NCBI GenBank assembly: GCA_020848455.1
Contig: JADLAB010000532.1
Location: 1-44,750, forward strand
DNA: 44,750 nucleotides
From: Polyangiaceae bacterium
GTDB taxonomy: Bacteria; Myxococcota_A; Polyangia; Polyangiales; Polyangiaceae
Direction of reading: 5' to 3'
Shown piece by piece: positions 17,223 to 26,068 of this stretch. The notes under the pieces are model-generated. The model worked only from the letters and a program-made list of their open reading frames with translations, was not told where the DNA came from and did not search any database. A program made the translations under genes and the position numbers. How positions within the stretch are numbered: position 1 is the first letter of the stretch; every line of letters begins with the position of its first letter.

Positions 17223-19052
17223 GTGGTGGGCGAGCGGCTGCGCGCCTGGTTCGGGCCGTTGCGGCGGCGGCCATGGTCGGGCGGGGCCGCGCTCGTCGCG
17301 CCCATCGCCGCCTGCGCGCTCGCCGTCATCGTGGTGGCGCCCTGGTTCGAGAACCTGCGCACCTTCGGCTTCCACGACTGGGACGCGGTGACGTCGTTCC
17401 GGTACCTCGTGAAGAAATCGCTGCTCGAGCACGGCGAGTTCCCGGGCTGGAACCCGTACGCCTGCGGCGGCTACCCGCTCTGGGGCTACGTCGAGGGCGG
17501 CACCAACCTCGTGTCGCCGTGGCTGCCGTTCTACCTGCTCGCGCCGCTGCCGGTGGCTCTGCGCATCGAGGTGCTCGGGATGGCGCTCGTCGCCGCGCTC
17601 GGCGCCTACGTGCTCGCCGGGCGCTTCACGACGAGCAGCGCCGCCCGTCTGCTCGTGGCGGCGCTGTGGGCCGTCAACGGACGCTGGGGCCTGCAGGCCG
17701 CCTCCGGGCATGCCTGGCACCTCGCCTATGGCTACCTGCCCTGGTGCCTCTACTTCTTCGAGCGCGCGCGCGGCTCGCTCGCCGTGCGCGACATCGCGCT
17801 CACCGGAGGCGTGTTCGCGCTCCTGCTCTACGGCGGGGGGATCTACCCCCTGCCGCACACCGCGCTCGCCGTGGGCCTCTACGCCCTCGTCATGGCGTGG
17901 CAGGAGCGGAGCCTGCGCCCGATCGTGGCGCTCGCGCTCGCGGGGCTCGTCGGGCTCGGGCTCGCGGCCCCGAAGCTCCTGCCCGTGCTCGACACCTTCG
18001 CCGACGACCCACGCCTGATCGAGTCGACCGAGCGTCTCGATCTCGGCGCCTTCGTGACGCTCCTGACGAGTCGCGATCAGGGCTTCCACGCGCGGCCCGC
18101 GCGGGTCGCGCCCTACGGGTGGCACGAGTGGGGCATGTACGTCTCGACGGCGGGCGTCGTGCTGCTCGCGGCGGCCTTCGTGGTCGCGGAGGGGCGGCGC
18201 GAGCGCGCCCTCAAGGCCGTCGGGGCGTTCTTCGTCGTGCTCGGCTTCGGGGCCTTCCACGCTTCGGCGCCGTGGACCCTGATGCACGAGAAGCTGCCGC
18301 TCTTCCGCTCGCAGCACGTGCCTTCGCGCTTCCTCTACCCGGCCGTGCTCCTGCTGGCGCTGCCGCTCGCGGCGGCCATCGGGCGCTTCGTCGCGCGGCG
18401 CCGCCTGGGCATGCCGTGGCTCGACCTCGCGCTGCTCGTGCCCGCCTTCGTGCTCGGTGTGGACGTGGCGCTCGTGGCCCAGAAGCCGATGCGCGAGGCG
18501 ATGTGGATGGAGGCGCCGGCCATCCCCACGGGCCGCAGCTTCCACTTCGAGACGGAGCCGCCTTTCCAGTACCGCCGGCGCGACTGGGCGGGGCCGATGC
18601 TGCTCGCGATGTGGGGCAACACCGGCGTCATGAACTGCTACGGCGTGCCGCAGCCGACCGCGCCGGGCGCCCGTGCGATCTCGGCTCCGGACTACCGCGG
18701 CGAGGTGTGGCTCGCGGAGGGCGGCGGCCGCGCGGAGGTCGTGGCGCGGAGCCCCAACAGCGTCGAGGTTGCGGTCGAGGGCGCGGCGCCGGGCGCACGG
18801 CTCGTGCTCAACATGAACTTCCGGCGCGGCTGGGGCAGCGACGCCGGTGCGGTCGAGGCCTACGGCGGGGCGGTGAGCGTGCGTCTGCCGCCGCGCGAGG
18901 CGCCGGCGCGGGTCGTCTTCCGCTACCGTCCGCCCGGGCTGTACCTCGGGCTCGCGCTCGCGTTCGCGACCCTCGCCGCGATCTTCGCGGCGCGCCGCGG
19001 GCGGGCGAGCGGGGCTCGGCCGGACGTCGCCGCGTCGCGCCGGTGGTGGTAG
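17223..19052 (+). CDS. Polytopic membrane protein, YfhO/GT-C glycosyltransferase-like
   Basis: 609 residues with about ten to twelve hydrophobic helices. The first external loop contains FHDWDAVTSFRYLVKKSLLEHGEFPGWNPYACGGYP-like wording (shown here as DWD and WNPYACGGYP), typical of YfhO-like and 'pyruvoyl tetrahydropterin synthase-related' GT-C membrane proteins, in which an acidic loop-1 motif is catalytic. The C-terminal 120 residues form a soluble beta-rich domain before a last helix (GLYLGLALAFATLAAIFAA). It starts at a GTG 5 bp after the preceding stop. The likely role is transfer of a lipid-linked sugar to an envelope component; substrate unknown. Confidence 0.75.
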   Translation: MVGERLRAWFGPLRRRPWSGGAALVAPIAACALAVIVVAPWFENLRTFGFHDWDAVTSFRYLVKKSLLEHGEFPGWNPYACGGYPLWGYVEGGTNLVSPWLPFYLLAPLPVALRIEVLGMALVAALGAYVLAGRFTTSSAARLLVAALWAVNGRWGLQAASGHAWHLAYGYLPWCLYFFERARGSLAVRDIALTGGVFALLLYGGGIYPLPHTALAVGLYALVMAWQERSLRPIVALALAGLVGLGLAAPKLLPVLDTFADDPRLIESTERLDLGAFVTLLTSRDQGFHARPARVAPYGWHEWGMYVSTAGVVLLAAAFVVAEGRRERALKAVGAFFVVLGFGAFHASAPWTLMHEKLPLFRSQHVPSRFLYPAVLLLALPLAAAIGRFVARRRLGMPWLDLALLVPAFVLGVDVALVAQKPMREAMWMEAPAIPTGRSFHFETEPPFQYRRRDWAGPMLLAMWGNTGVMNCYGVPQPTAPGARAISAPDYRGEVWLAEGGGRAEVVARSPNSVEVAVEGAAPGARLVLNMNFRRGWGSDAGAVEAYGGAVSVRLPPREAPARVVFRYRPPGLYLGLALAFATLAAIFAARRGRASGARPDVAASRRWW

Positions 19053-19074
19053 CAGGTTCTCGAGTCGCACGACG

Positions 19075-20019
19075 ATGAAGCCCGCGATTGCCGCGCGTCT
19101 CTGCCAGGCTGCCGTCCTGGCGCTGCCGGTCATCGGCATCGTCGAGGTCTGGGCGCACCACCGCGCGGTGTCGCGCGCGCCCGCCTTCGACGACTGGGGC
19201 GCGATCGTCGGACCCGTCGACCAGTTGCGCGACGCGGGCGACGTCGTGACCGTGGCGCCGCGCTGGGCGGAGCCCCTGGCACGGCGCGCGCTCGGCGACG
19301 AGCGCATGCCGCTCCGCGACGTGGCGCGGCCGGACCTGAGTCGGTACCGGGCCGCCCTCGAGGTGTCGATCCTCGGCGAGCGCGATCCAGAGCTCGCCGG
19401 CTGGCGCGAGACGAGCCGCTCCGAGAGCGGCGCCTTCACCTTCCGGCGCCTCGAGAATCCGGCCGCCGAGGTGCCGGTCTTCGACTTCGTCGACGCCGTG
19501 GTGCCCGAGCGCCTCGCCGTGGCCGTGAGCGACGGTGCGGCGGCCGCTCCCTGTCCCTTCACGGCGCGCGCGCGCGTCTCGGCGGGCAACCTGGGGGGCC
19601 ATCCGACCTTCCCGGCCGCGCGCTTCCAGTGTCCCGGCGGCGAGTTCATGAACGTGAGCGTCACCGTGATCGCCGACGAGCGCTTCCGCGCTCGGCGCTG
19701 CATCTTTGCGCACCCGCCGCTCGGGGGGCGCGCGCTCGAGCTGCGCTATCGCGGCGTGGAGCTCGGCACGCGCATTCGCGGCCACGGGGGAATCTACTGG
19801 ATGGTCGAGCGCGAGCTTGCGGGCGCGCCGGTCGAGCTCGACGTGCGCGTGGACGGTGAGCTCGTGGGGCACTGGGTGCACCGTGACGGGGAGGGCTGGG
19901 CGGGCTTCGACTTCGCGCTCGGGTCGCACGCGGGCGCGCGCGATGCCGAGGTGGTGTTCGCGGTGCGCGCGGACGAGGCACGGCACCGACACTTCTGCTT
20001 CGAGGCGGACAGCCGATGA
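19075..20019 (+). CDS. Uncharacterised N-terminally anchored or exported protein
   Basis: 314 residues, not recognised. A short hydrophobic N-terminus (LCQAAVLALPVIGIVEVWA, about 9-27) looks like a signal anchor. The rest is soluble and Arg/Glu-rich with beta strands. Three of its five cysteines lie in CPFTARARVS, FQCPGGEF and RRCIFAHPPLGG. The last third resembles a jelly-roll-like beta sandwich (ELRYRGVELGTRIRG..., VELDVRVDGELVGHW). It sits between two GT-C-like genes and overlaps the next by 4 bp (ATGA at 20016-20019), so it is translationally coupled to the GT39-like gene and probably works with it on the outer face of the inner membrane. Confidence 0.65.
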   Translation: MKPAIAARLCQAAVLALPVIGIVEVWAHHRAVSRAPAFDDWGAIVGPVDQLRDAGDVVTVAPRWAEPLARRALGDERMPLRDVARPDLSRYRAALEVSILGERDPELAGWRETSRSESGAFTFRRLENPAAEVPVFDFVDAVVPERLAVAVSDGAAAAPCPFTARARVSAGNLGGHPTFPAARFQCPGGEFMNVSVTVIADERFRARRCIFAHPPLGGRALELRYRGVELGTRIRGHGGIYWMVERELAGAPVELDVRVDGELVGHWVHRDGEGWAGFDFALGSHAGARDAEVVFAVRADEARHRHFCFEADSR

Positions 20020-21872
20020 CGCGCGAGGGCTCGCGTCTGCGCTGGCTCGGCGGTCTGCGGCGGCCGGTCACGAGCGGCCTGGCCGATCCGCTCGTGGGCC
20101 TGCTGCTCGCGGCCGCCTACACCGCGCTCCTGCTCGCGACCGTGAAGGGGCTCGGCTACGCCCGTGACGAGGGCTTCTACTTCGACGCCGCGCGCAGCTA
20201 CGAGCGCTGGTTCGAGCTCTTGTGGACGAGCCCCGCCCAGGCGGTGGCGCGCGCCGACGACTACTGGCGAGCCAACGCCGAGCATCCGGCACTCGTCAAG
20301 TCTCTGTTCGCGCTGTCGCACCACGTGCTGTTCGAGAAGTGGGGCTGGTTCGCCACCGAGGGCACGAGCTACCGCTTCCCGGCGATGGTGCTGTCCGGCC
20401 TCGGCGTCGGGCTCGTCTACCTCTGGGGGACGCGCGCCTACGGGCGGCTGTGCGGCGTCGTGGCGGCGGTCTCGCTCGGCGCGATGCCCCACTTCTTCTT
20501 CCACGCGCACCTGGCGTGCTTCGACGCGCCGGTCGTGACGATGTGGACCGCGTGCGCGTACTCTTACTGGCGGACGCTGGGACGGGGAGGAGTCGCCTGG
20601 CCGATCCTCACCGGTCTGGCCTTCGGACTGGCGCTCAACACCAAGCACAATGCCTGGTTCCTGCCGATCGCGTGCCTGGTGCACGCCGCGCTGATGCTCG
20701 TGCCGGCGCGCTACGGCGGCGTCGCGCGCCGGACGCTCGCGCGCCGCGCGCTCGCCGCGGGGCTCGCGATGGCGGTCGTCGGCCCGCTCCTGTGGCTCGG
20801 CACGTGGCCCTGGCTGTGGCGCGACACGTTCGCGCGCCTCGTCGGCTACGCGCGCTTCCACCTCGAGCACGTCTACTACAACATGGAGTTCCTCGGTGTG
20901 AACTACTGGCAGCCGCCGATGCCGCGCGGCTACGCGTGGCTCATGACGGCCGCGACGGTGCCGGGCGTCACGCTCGCGGCGTTCTTCTTCGGGCTGGGGG
21001 CCGCGAGCCGCGGCGCCCTCGCGAGCCACATCGGCGCGACTCGGGCCTTGCTGAGCGTCCTGGCGCGGCGGCTGCGCGGCCTTCGCCCCGCCGAGCCCGC
21101 AGCGGGGAGCGCCGCTGCCCCGGCCGCGGGCCTGGCGTGTGCGCAGCCTGACGGCACGAGGGCGGGCTCCGCGGCGCCACCCGTGGGAGAGGGCATCGAC
21201 GCCGGCGCGGGGGCGGCGTCGTTCTGGTTGCTCGCGATCGCGGTGCAGTACGCCGCGTGGCTCTCCCCGAAGACGCCCATCTTCGGCGGCACGAAGCACT
21301 GGATGACGGCGTACCCGTTCGTCGCGCTCTTCGCGGGGCTCGGGGTGCTCGCTGCGGTCGAGGGCGCCGCGCGCCTGTGGCCGCGCTCGGAGCGCCGGCC
21401 GGGTGGCGTCCCGCTGCTCGAGCTCGGCTTCGGGGCGAGCGTTCTCGTGGCCCCGGTGCTCGAGTGCGCCCATGCGCACCCGTGGGGGCTGTCGAGCTAC
21501 ACGCCGCTGGTCGGCGGGACGCCAGGCGCGGCAACGCTCGGTCTCAACCGCGGCTTCTGGGGGTACCAGACCGGCGCCCTCGCGGCGTATCTCGATGCCG
21601 TCGCGCCGCCCCGGGCGCGCGTCTTCCTGCACGACACCGCCTGGCCCGCGTGGGACATGCTGCTCCGTGACGGCGTCGTGCGACGCGATCTGCGCGGCGA
21701 GACGCGCGACGTCGGCGCGGCCGACCTCGCGATCTACCACCACGAGATGCACATGGCGGGCGTCGAGTACCAGAGCTGGGTGGCGTTCGGCACCGTGGTG
21801 CCAGCGCAGGTGGCGGGCCTCGACGGCGTGCCGATCGTGTGGCTCTACCGCCGGGACGCGGGCGGGGAGTGA
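20016..21872 (+). CDS. Glycosyltransferase family 39-like (PMT/ArnT-type) membrane protein
   Basis: 618 residues, multi-pass. After TM1 comes the loop motif RDEGFYF (Asp51-Glu52), the acidic pair that in PMT/ArnT-type GT-C enzymes acts on a polyprenyl-phosphate sugar. Further family-like features are HFFFHAHLACFDAPVVTMW and ALNTKHNAWFLP in the next helices. An Ala/Pro-rich insertion (about 340-400) breaks the helical core. The last 150 residues form a soluble domain with EGAARLWPR and DTAWPAWDMLLRDG. The ATG overlaps the preceding stop by 4 bp. Likely lipid- or protein-linked sugar transfer in the periplasm; acceptor unknown. Confidence 0.82.
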   Translation: MTREGSRLRWLGGLRRPVTSGLADPLVGLLLAAAYTALLLATVKGLGYARDEGFYFDAARSYERWFELLWTSPAQAVARADDYWRANAEHPALVKSLFALSHHVLFEKWGWFATEGTSYRFPAMVLSGLGVGLVYLWGTRAYGRLCGVVAAVSLGAMPHFFFHAHLACFDAPVVTMWTACAYSYWRTLGRGGVAWPILTGLAFGLALNTKHNAWFLPIACLVHAALMLVPARYGGVARRTLARRALAAGLAMAVVGPLLWLGTWPWLWRDTFARLVGYARFHLEHVYYNMEFLGVNYWQPPMPRGYAWLMTAATVPGVTLAAFFFGLGAASRGALASHIGATRALLSVLARRLRGLRPAEPAAGSAAAPAAGLACAQPDGTRAGSAAPPVGEGIDAGAGAASFWLLAIAVQYAAWLSPKTPIFGGTKHWMTAYPFVALFAGLGVLAAVEGAARLWPRSERRPGGVPLLELGFGASVLVAPVLECAHAHPWGLSSYTPLVGGTPGAATLGLNRGFWGYQTGALAAYLDAVAPPRARVFLHDTAWPAWDMLLRDGVVRRDLRGETRDVGAADLAIYHHEMHMAGVEYQSWVAFGTVVPAQVAGLDGVPIVWLYRRDAGGE

Positions 21873-21881
21873 CGGCGCGAC

Positions 21882-23075
21882 CTAGCGCCTGCGCCGCGCG
21901 CCGCGCGCGACCGGCACGGCGTCATCGGGCTTGGCCTGCGGGGTCGTCGCGAGCTTGCGCGCGTGACTCGGCTGGGCCTTGGCGGCGGCGCGCGGCGGTG
22001 TCGCGGCCGCCGTGCGCCGCTCGCGCGCTGGTCGCGTCACGGGCGGCGGCGCGGAGCTCACGCTGCGGGCACGGCCGCGCGGCGCGGCCTCGCGGTGGGG
22101 CTGCTCGGTGGGGCGACGGCGCACGCGCGCGCGGCTCGCCGGCGGACCGTCCTGGTCGGACTTGCCCGCATGGGCCGTGTGCAACGCCCGGCTGCGCGGT
22201 CGTCGCAACGCGCCGACGGCGCGCTCGAGCTCCTCGACGAAGAGCGCGAGGTGTCCGTCGGCGTTGCGCGCGTCCTCGTCCGTGAGCGGCGTGAGCGCGG
22301 CCAGCAGCGTGCGCTCGTCGACCAGCGTGCAGGCCGCGGCGCACGAGGTGTGCTCCTCCACGCGTTCCACCGCGCCGGCGAGCGCCGCCTCGAAGCCGGT
22401 CGCGCGCGCGGCGCCGGTCGGCAGACGCAGGATCTGCTCCACGCCCGGCAGCTCCACGAGCTCGGCATCCACGAGCTCGACGAGCTCCTCGGTGATCGCC
22501 TCCTCGAGCTCGAGGCGAGCTTCCGGCGAGGCGTCGTGGACACCGAAGCTCGCGCGCCGCTCGGCGGCGTCGAGCGCCGCGAAGGTGGCCCCGGCGTTCT
22601 CGGCGGCGCGCTCGAGGGCACCGGCCACGAGCGACGCCTGCGCCCGCTCCGCGACGGTCGCGACCACGTAGCCGAGACGGTCGAGCTCGACGGTCGTCGT
22701 GCCGGCGGGCGGCGGCGTGGCGTCGTCCCGCGTGGCGCGTGCGCGCTCCTCCAGCAGGGCGCGCAGCGAGCGGAAGGCATCGCGGCGGATGAGGCGGTCC
22801 TCGGCGAAGATGTCGTCGACGTGGTCCGAGTCCATGAGGCGCACGACGATGCGATCGACGAGTACCTCGAGCGTCTCGAGCGCGGGCGCCTCGCCGAGCG
22901 CTCCGCCGAGCGCGCCGTCTTCCACGGCGCGCTCGAGCGCTGCGCGCTCGGGGGCGATGACGCCCTCGAGCTCGTCGAGCAGCGCCTGGTGACGTCCCAC
23001 CCCGATCAGGATGTGCTCGCGCTTCTGCAATGCCTCCACCGCGGCGCATGCGAGAAGGCGCTCCAGTGTGTGCAT
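21882..23075 (-). CDS. Uncharacterised protein with a basic, disordered C-terminal tail
   Basis: 397 residues, not recognised. Residues 1-300 are acidic, Ala/Glu/Leu-rich and predicted all-helical, without signal or membrane segments (for example LEEAITEELVELVDAELVELPGVEQILRLP, of which ELVELVDAELVELPG is the core). The last 100 residues are Arg/Pro/Ala/Ser-rich and strongly basic, ending GARRRR, like nucleic-acid-binding tails. Converges with the GT39-like gene (9 bp between stops). It follows the TPR gene by 132 bp on the same strand, so it may end a gyrA-kinase-TPR transcription unit. The tail suggests DNA or RNA contact but I see no known motif. Confidence 0.65.
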   Translation of the reverse strand: MHTLERLLACAAVEALQKREHILIGVGRHQALLDELEGVIAPERAALERAVEDGALGGALGEAPALETLEVLVDRIVVRLMDSDHVDDIFAEDRLIRRDAFRSLRALLEERARATRDDATPPPAGTTTVELDRLGYVVATVAERAQASLVAGALERAAENAGATFAALDAAERRASFGVHDASPEARLELEEAITEELVELVDAELVELPGVEQILRLPTGAARATGFEAALAGAVERVEEHTSCAAACTLVDERTLLAALTPLTDEDARNADGHLALFVEELERAVGALRRPRSRALHTAHAGKSDQDGPPASRARVRRRPTEQPHREAAPRGRARSVSSAPPPVTRPARERRTAAATPPRAAAKAQPSHARKLATTPQAKPDDAVPVARGARRRR

Positions 23076-23207
23076 GATTCGACGAGACTACACGCTTTGG
23101 CGAGCCGCGCGAGCGGCTTTGTCGTGCGGACCGCGGGTGCTCGAGACGGGTGGGAGCCGCCGCGCGCGACCGCGTCGCACGCCCGCTCCGCGGCACGAAC
23201 GCGGGCC

Positions 23208-24095
23208 TCAGAACCGGCCGCGTGCGACCGCGCCGACGCCCGCCGGACGCACCTCGAGCGCGAGCCCGAGCTCGGGCGCCGCGTCGATGCTGGGGACGGG
23301 CGGCGCCGTCACCACGAGCACGACACCGGTCACCACCGCGGCGGCGCCGAGGATCCACGTCACGTCGCCGCCGAGTGCGAGCGCGTTGCTGCTCGCGATG
23401 TCGTCGCGGGCGCTCGCACGGCACAGCTGTAGCTCGGTGCTGGTGCTGCACACGACCGCGTCGTCGGGGCGCCGACTCGCGGCGACGCCGTCCGCGGACA
23501 GCCCGGCGATCACCGCCGCCCCGCCGATGCCGGTGAGCACCCAGCCGGCGATGCGGCGCGGCTCACCGTCGTCCTGCACCGCGCGCTCGGCCTCGATGCG
23601 CCGCCGCTCGCGCGCCTCGGCGTCCTCCCGCACCTTGCGCTCCGCCTCGGCCTGCCGCGCCGCTTCGGTCGCCTGCTCGGCGTCGGCGAGGCGCTGCCCG
23701 AGGTCGGCGAGGCGTGCGTCGAGCGGTTCCCACTCGCTCTTCGGCGCGGCGTCGCGGTATTTCTGCAGGTTCTCGCGGGCGCGCTTGAAGTCGCCGAGCT
23801 GCTTGTAGGCGTTCGAGATGGCCTCGAAGATGAGCGGCTCGTGGGAGATGTCGTAGCTCTGCTCCCACTTCAGGATGGCTTCCTCGTACTCACCCTCGTT
23901 GTAGGCGAGCCATGCCTGGTTGAAGAGGCGCTTGGCTTCCTGGCGCTGCTGCGTGGAGATGGGCTGCTGGGCGTGCGCGAGCCCCGGCGCACCGGGGAGC
24001 CCCGCGAGCACCGCCGCCGCAGCGAGCGGCGCGAAGGCGCGCGCCAGCCTGGGAGCCAGCCGGCGTCGGTGCGGCGTGCCTCGGTGCATCGTCAT
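23208..24095 (-). CDS. TPR/coiled-coil protein with signal peptide, kinase partner
   Basis: 295 residues. An N-terminal signal peptide (about 1-42, cleavage after AHA) is followed by TPR-like helix pairs (50-115; AWLAYNEGEYEEAILKWEQSYD) and a charged coiled coil (120-175, Glu/Arg/Ala). Two hydrophobic segments follow (about 181-200 and 238-262) around a loop with two Cys (VVCSTSTELQLCRAS). Its ATG overlaps the stop of the upstream Ser/Thr kinase gene by 4 bp, which indicates coupling and a shared pathway. In myxobacteria such TPR membrane proteins commonly sit beside Hanks-type kinases; a direct substrate or adaptor role is inference. Confidence 0.78.
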   Translation of the reverse strand: MTMHRGTPHRRRLAPRLARAFAPLAAAAVLAGLPGAPGLAHAQQPISTQQRQEAKRLFNQAWLAYNEGEYEEAILKWEQSYDISHEPLIFEAISNAYKQLGDFKRARENLQKYRDAAPKSEWEPLDARLADLGQRLADAEQATEAARQAEAERKVREDAEARERRRIEAERAVQDDGEPRRIAGWVLTGIGGAAVIAGLSADGVAASRRPDDAVVCSTSTELQLCRASARDDIASSNALALGGDVTWILGAAAVVTGVVLVVTAPPVPSIDAAPELGLALEVRPAGVGAVARGRF

Positions 24096-25855
24096 TCGAA
24101 GGGGCTCCGGATCGTGGGTGGTGCCGCCGGCGTCGGCGTCGGGGCTGGGGTCGTGTCCGCGGTCGCGGGCGGTGGCGCCGTGCCCGTGCGCTGCGTCACG
24201 GGCGCGGACCGGACCGTGCTCGGCGGCCGCGTCGTCGCGGTCGGCGCCGCAGAGGCGGCTCCCTCGCCGTCGCTCGCGCTCGCACCGGGCTCGGGGGGCG
24301 TGGCGACCGAGCTCGTCGGCGCCGTCGGCTCCGCCTCGGCGGTCGCGCGCGCGTCGGGCGCGAGGTGCTCGCCCGGCACGCGCGTCGTCGCAGCGCCGGG
24401 GTGTGGCTCGGCGCTCGCGGCGGCGACGGGCGACGCGCCGTTCGACGCGGTGGAGCTCCCGGCCTCGGTCGCGGGGCGCTTCAGCAGCGCGAAGGCCACG
24501 AGCCCGCCGAGGAGCACGAGCGTCGCGGCCGAGACACCGACGAGCGCGACCTTGCCGGTGTGCTGCGGGCGGGCCTCGACGCGCCGCACGAGGCCGCGGT
24601 GGGTGCCCGCCTCGCCGAGCAGCTCGCGCGACACGACCGCCGGGCTCGTCGCAGCCGACGCCCACGCGGGCTCCTGGATCGAGCGGCCCGCAGTCGCTGC
24701 GGGCATCCCGCTCCACGCTGGGGTGCTCGTGGCGCCGGAGCCGTATCGCGCCTCGGCCGGATGGGAGATCGGGCCGGCGACTGGCAGGGCGGGTGCAGCA
24801 GGCAGGCCGACGACCGCCGCCTGCGGGCTCGCGCCGCCGCTCGAAACGTAGGTCGGCAGGGACGCGGGGCCTGGCTCGGGCTCGGCGGCTGGGCGCGGTC
24901 GCGGCTCGAGGTGCGCGGGCACGGTGCGCAGGGCCGCCGCCACCTCGGCCATCGACTGGTAGCGCGCCTCGGGTCGCTTCTGCATGCAGCGCAAGATCAC
25001 ACGCTCGGTCACGGGCTCTACCTCGCACAGGCGACTCGGCAGGGCCGGCTCCTCCGTGATGTGGCGCGTCAGGACGCCCATCGCCGAGTCCGCCACGAAG
25101 GGCAGCCTCCCGGTGAAGGCGCGGTACATCACGATGCCGAGCGAGTAGATGTCGCTGCGGTGGTCGAGGGCGTCCCCGCGCGCCTGCTCGGGCGACATGT
25201 AGTAGGGCGTGCCGAGCACGACACCCGTCTCGGTGAGGCTCGAGGCGCGCGCCTGCATCATCTTCGCGATGCCGAAGTCGACGAGCTTGACGAAGAACGG
25301 GTCGTCCTCGTCCGCGACCAGCACCACGTTGTCCGGCTTGAGGTCGCGGTGCACGATGCCCGCGCGGTGCGCCTTGTCGAGCGTGTCGGCGACCTGCACG
25401 AACACGCGCACGAGATCGCGTCGCCCGATGCGCTGCTCGCGCAGCGCGCGCGTCAGGCTCATGCCGTCGAGCAGCTCCATCACGACGTAGAACGCGCCCG
25501 TGGGCAGTTGCCCGAAGTCCGTCATCGCGCAGATGTGCCGGCTCTCGATGGCGTTGGCCGCCTGCGCCTCGCGGATGAAGCGCTGCAGCACCTCCTCGGA
25601 GCGCTCGACGCCCGGGCGCAGCACCTTCATCGCGAAGGTCTTGCCGACGACCACGTGGCGACACGCGTAGACCGTGCCCATGCCCCCGCGCCCGACGACG
25701 CGCTCGAGTCGGTAGCGGCCGTCGATCACCTGCCCGAGCAGGTGCTGGGCCCGCTCGTTCGTCGCCGTGTCGAGGTACACGAGCGCCGCGCCGTCGTCCG
25801 GGCAGTGCGTGACTGCGCCCTCGAGCTCGCGCGAGCAGGCGGGGCAGATCTTCAC
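24092..25855 (-). CDS. Hanks-type Ser/Thr protein kinase with N-terminal zinc-ribbon-like segment and one TM helix
   Basis: 587 residues from a GTG with GGAGG 8 bp upstream; a longer frame to 25993 lacks such support. The N-terminus has a CPAC...HCPDDG zinc-ribbon-like start (Cys4, Cys7, Cys18). The kinase domain (48-310) is complete: GRGGMG loop (55-60), Lys77, HRDLKPDN (Asp171), DFG (Asp193) and SPEQ. A Pro/Ala-rich juxtamembrane linker leads to a transmembrane helix (about 435-458), and the remaining 125 residues are Ala/Thr/Pro-rich, with no folded sensor. It lies 213 bp downstream of gyrA, and the TPR gene overlaps its stop by 4 bp. Signal input unknown. Confidence 0.93.
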   Translation of the reverse strand: MKICPACSRELEGAVTHCPDDGAALVYLDTATNERAQHLLGQVIDGRYRLERVVGRGGMGTVYACRHVVVGKTFAMKVLRPGVERSEEVLQRFIREAQAANAIESRHICAMTDFGQLPTGAFYVVMELLDGMSLTRALREQRIGRRDLVRVFVQVADTLDKAHRAGIVHRDLKPDNVVLVADEDDPFFVKLVDFGIAKMMQARASSLTETGVVLGTPYYMSPEQARGDALDHRSDIYSLGIVMYRAFTGRLPFVADSAMGVLTRHITEEPALPSRLCEVEPVTERVILRCMQKRPEARYQSMAEVAAALRTVPAHLEPRPRPAAEPEPGPASLPTYVSSGGASPQAAVVGLPAAPALPVAGPISHPAEARYGSGATSTPAWSGMPAATAGRSIQEPAWASAATSPAVVSRELLGEAGTHRGLVRRVEARPQHTGKVALVGVSAATLVLLGGLVAFALLKRPATEAGSSTASNGASPVAAASAEPHPGAATTRVPGEHLAPDARATAEAEPTAPTSSVATPPEPGASASDGEGAASAAPTATTRPPSTVRSAPVTQRTGTAPPPATADTTPAPTPTPAAPPTIRSPFE

Positions 25856-26068
25856 GACCGCGCCTCCGCATGGTGGTCGGGTGAGGGCAGGGAAGTCACG
25901 CGCCCCGATTGTGCCGGATTTCGGGGCGCGCTTCCAATGTCGAGAGGCCGCGCCTGCGGTGCGGGCGCCCGAGACGGAGCAGGGCCTTACCACACCTGGC
26001 GCGATCCGGCTTCCGGCAGAGGTCGGGGGCCTTCGCGGGCGACCACCTCGACCCCGGCGCGCGCCGGG

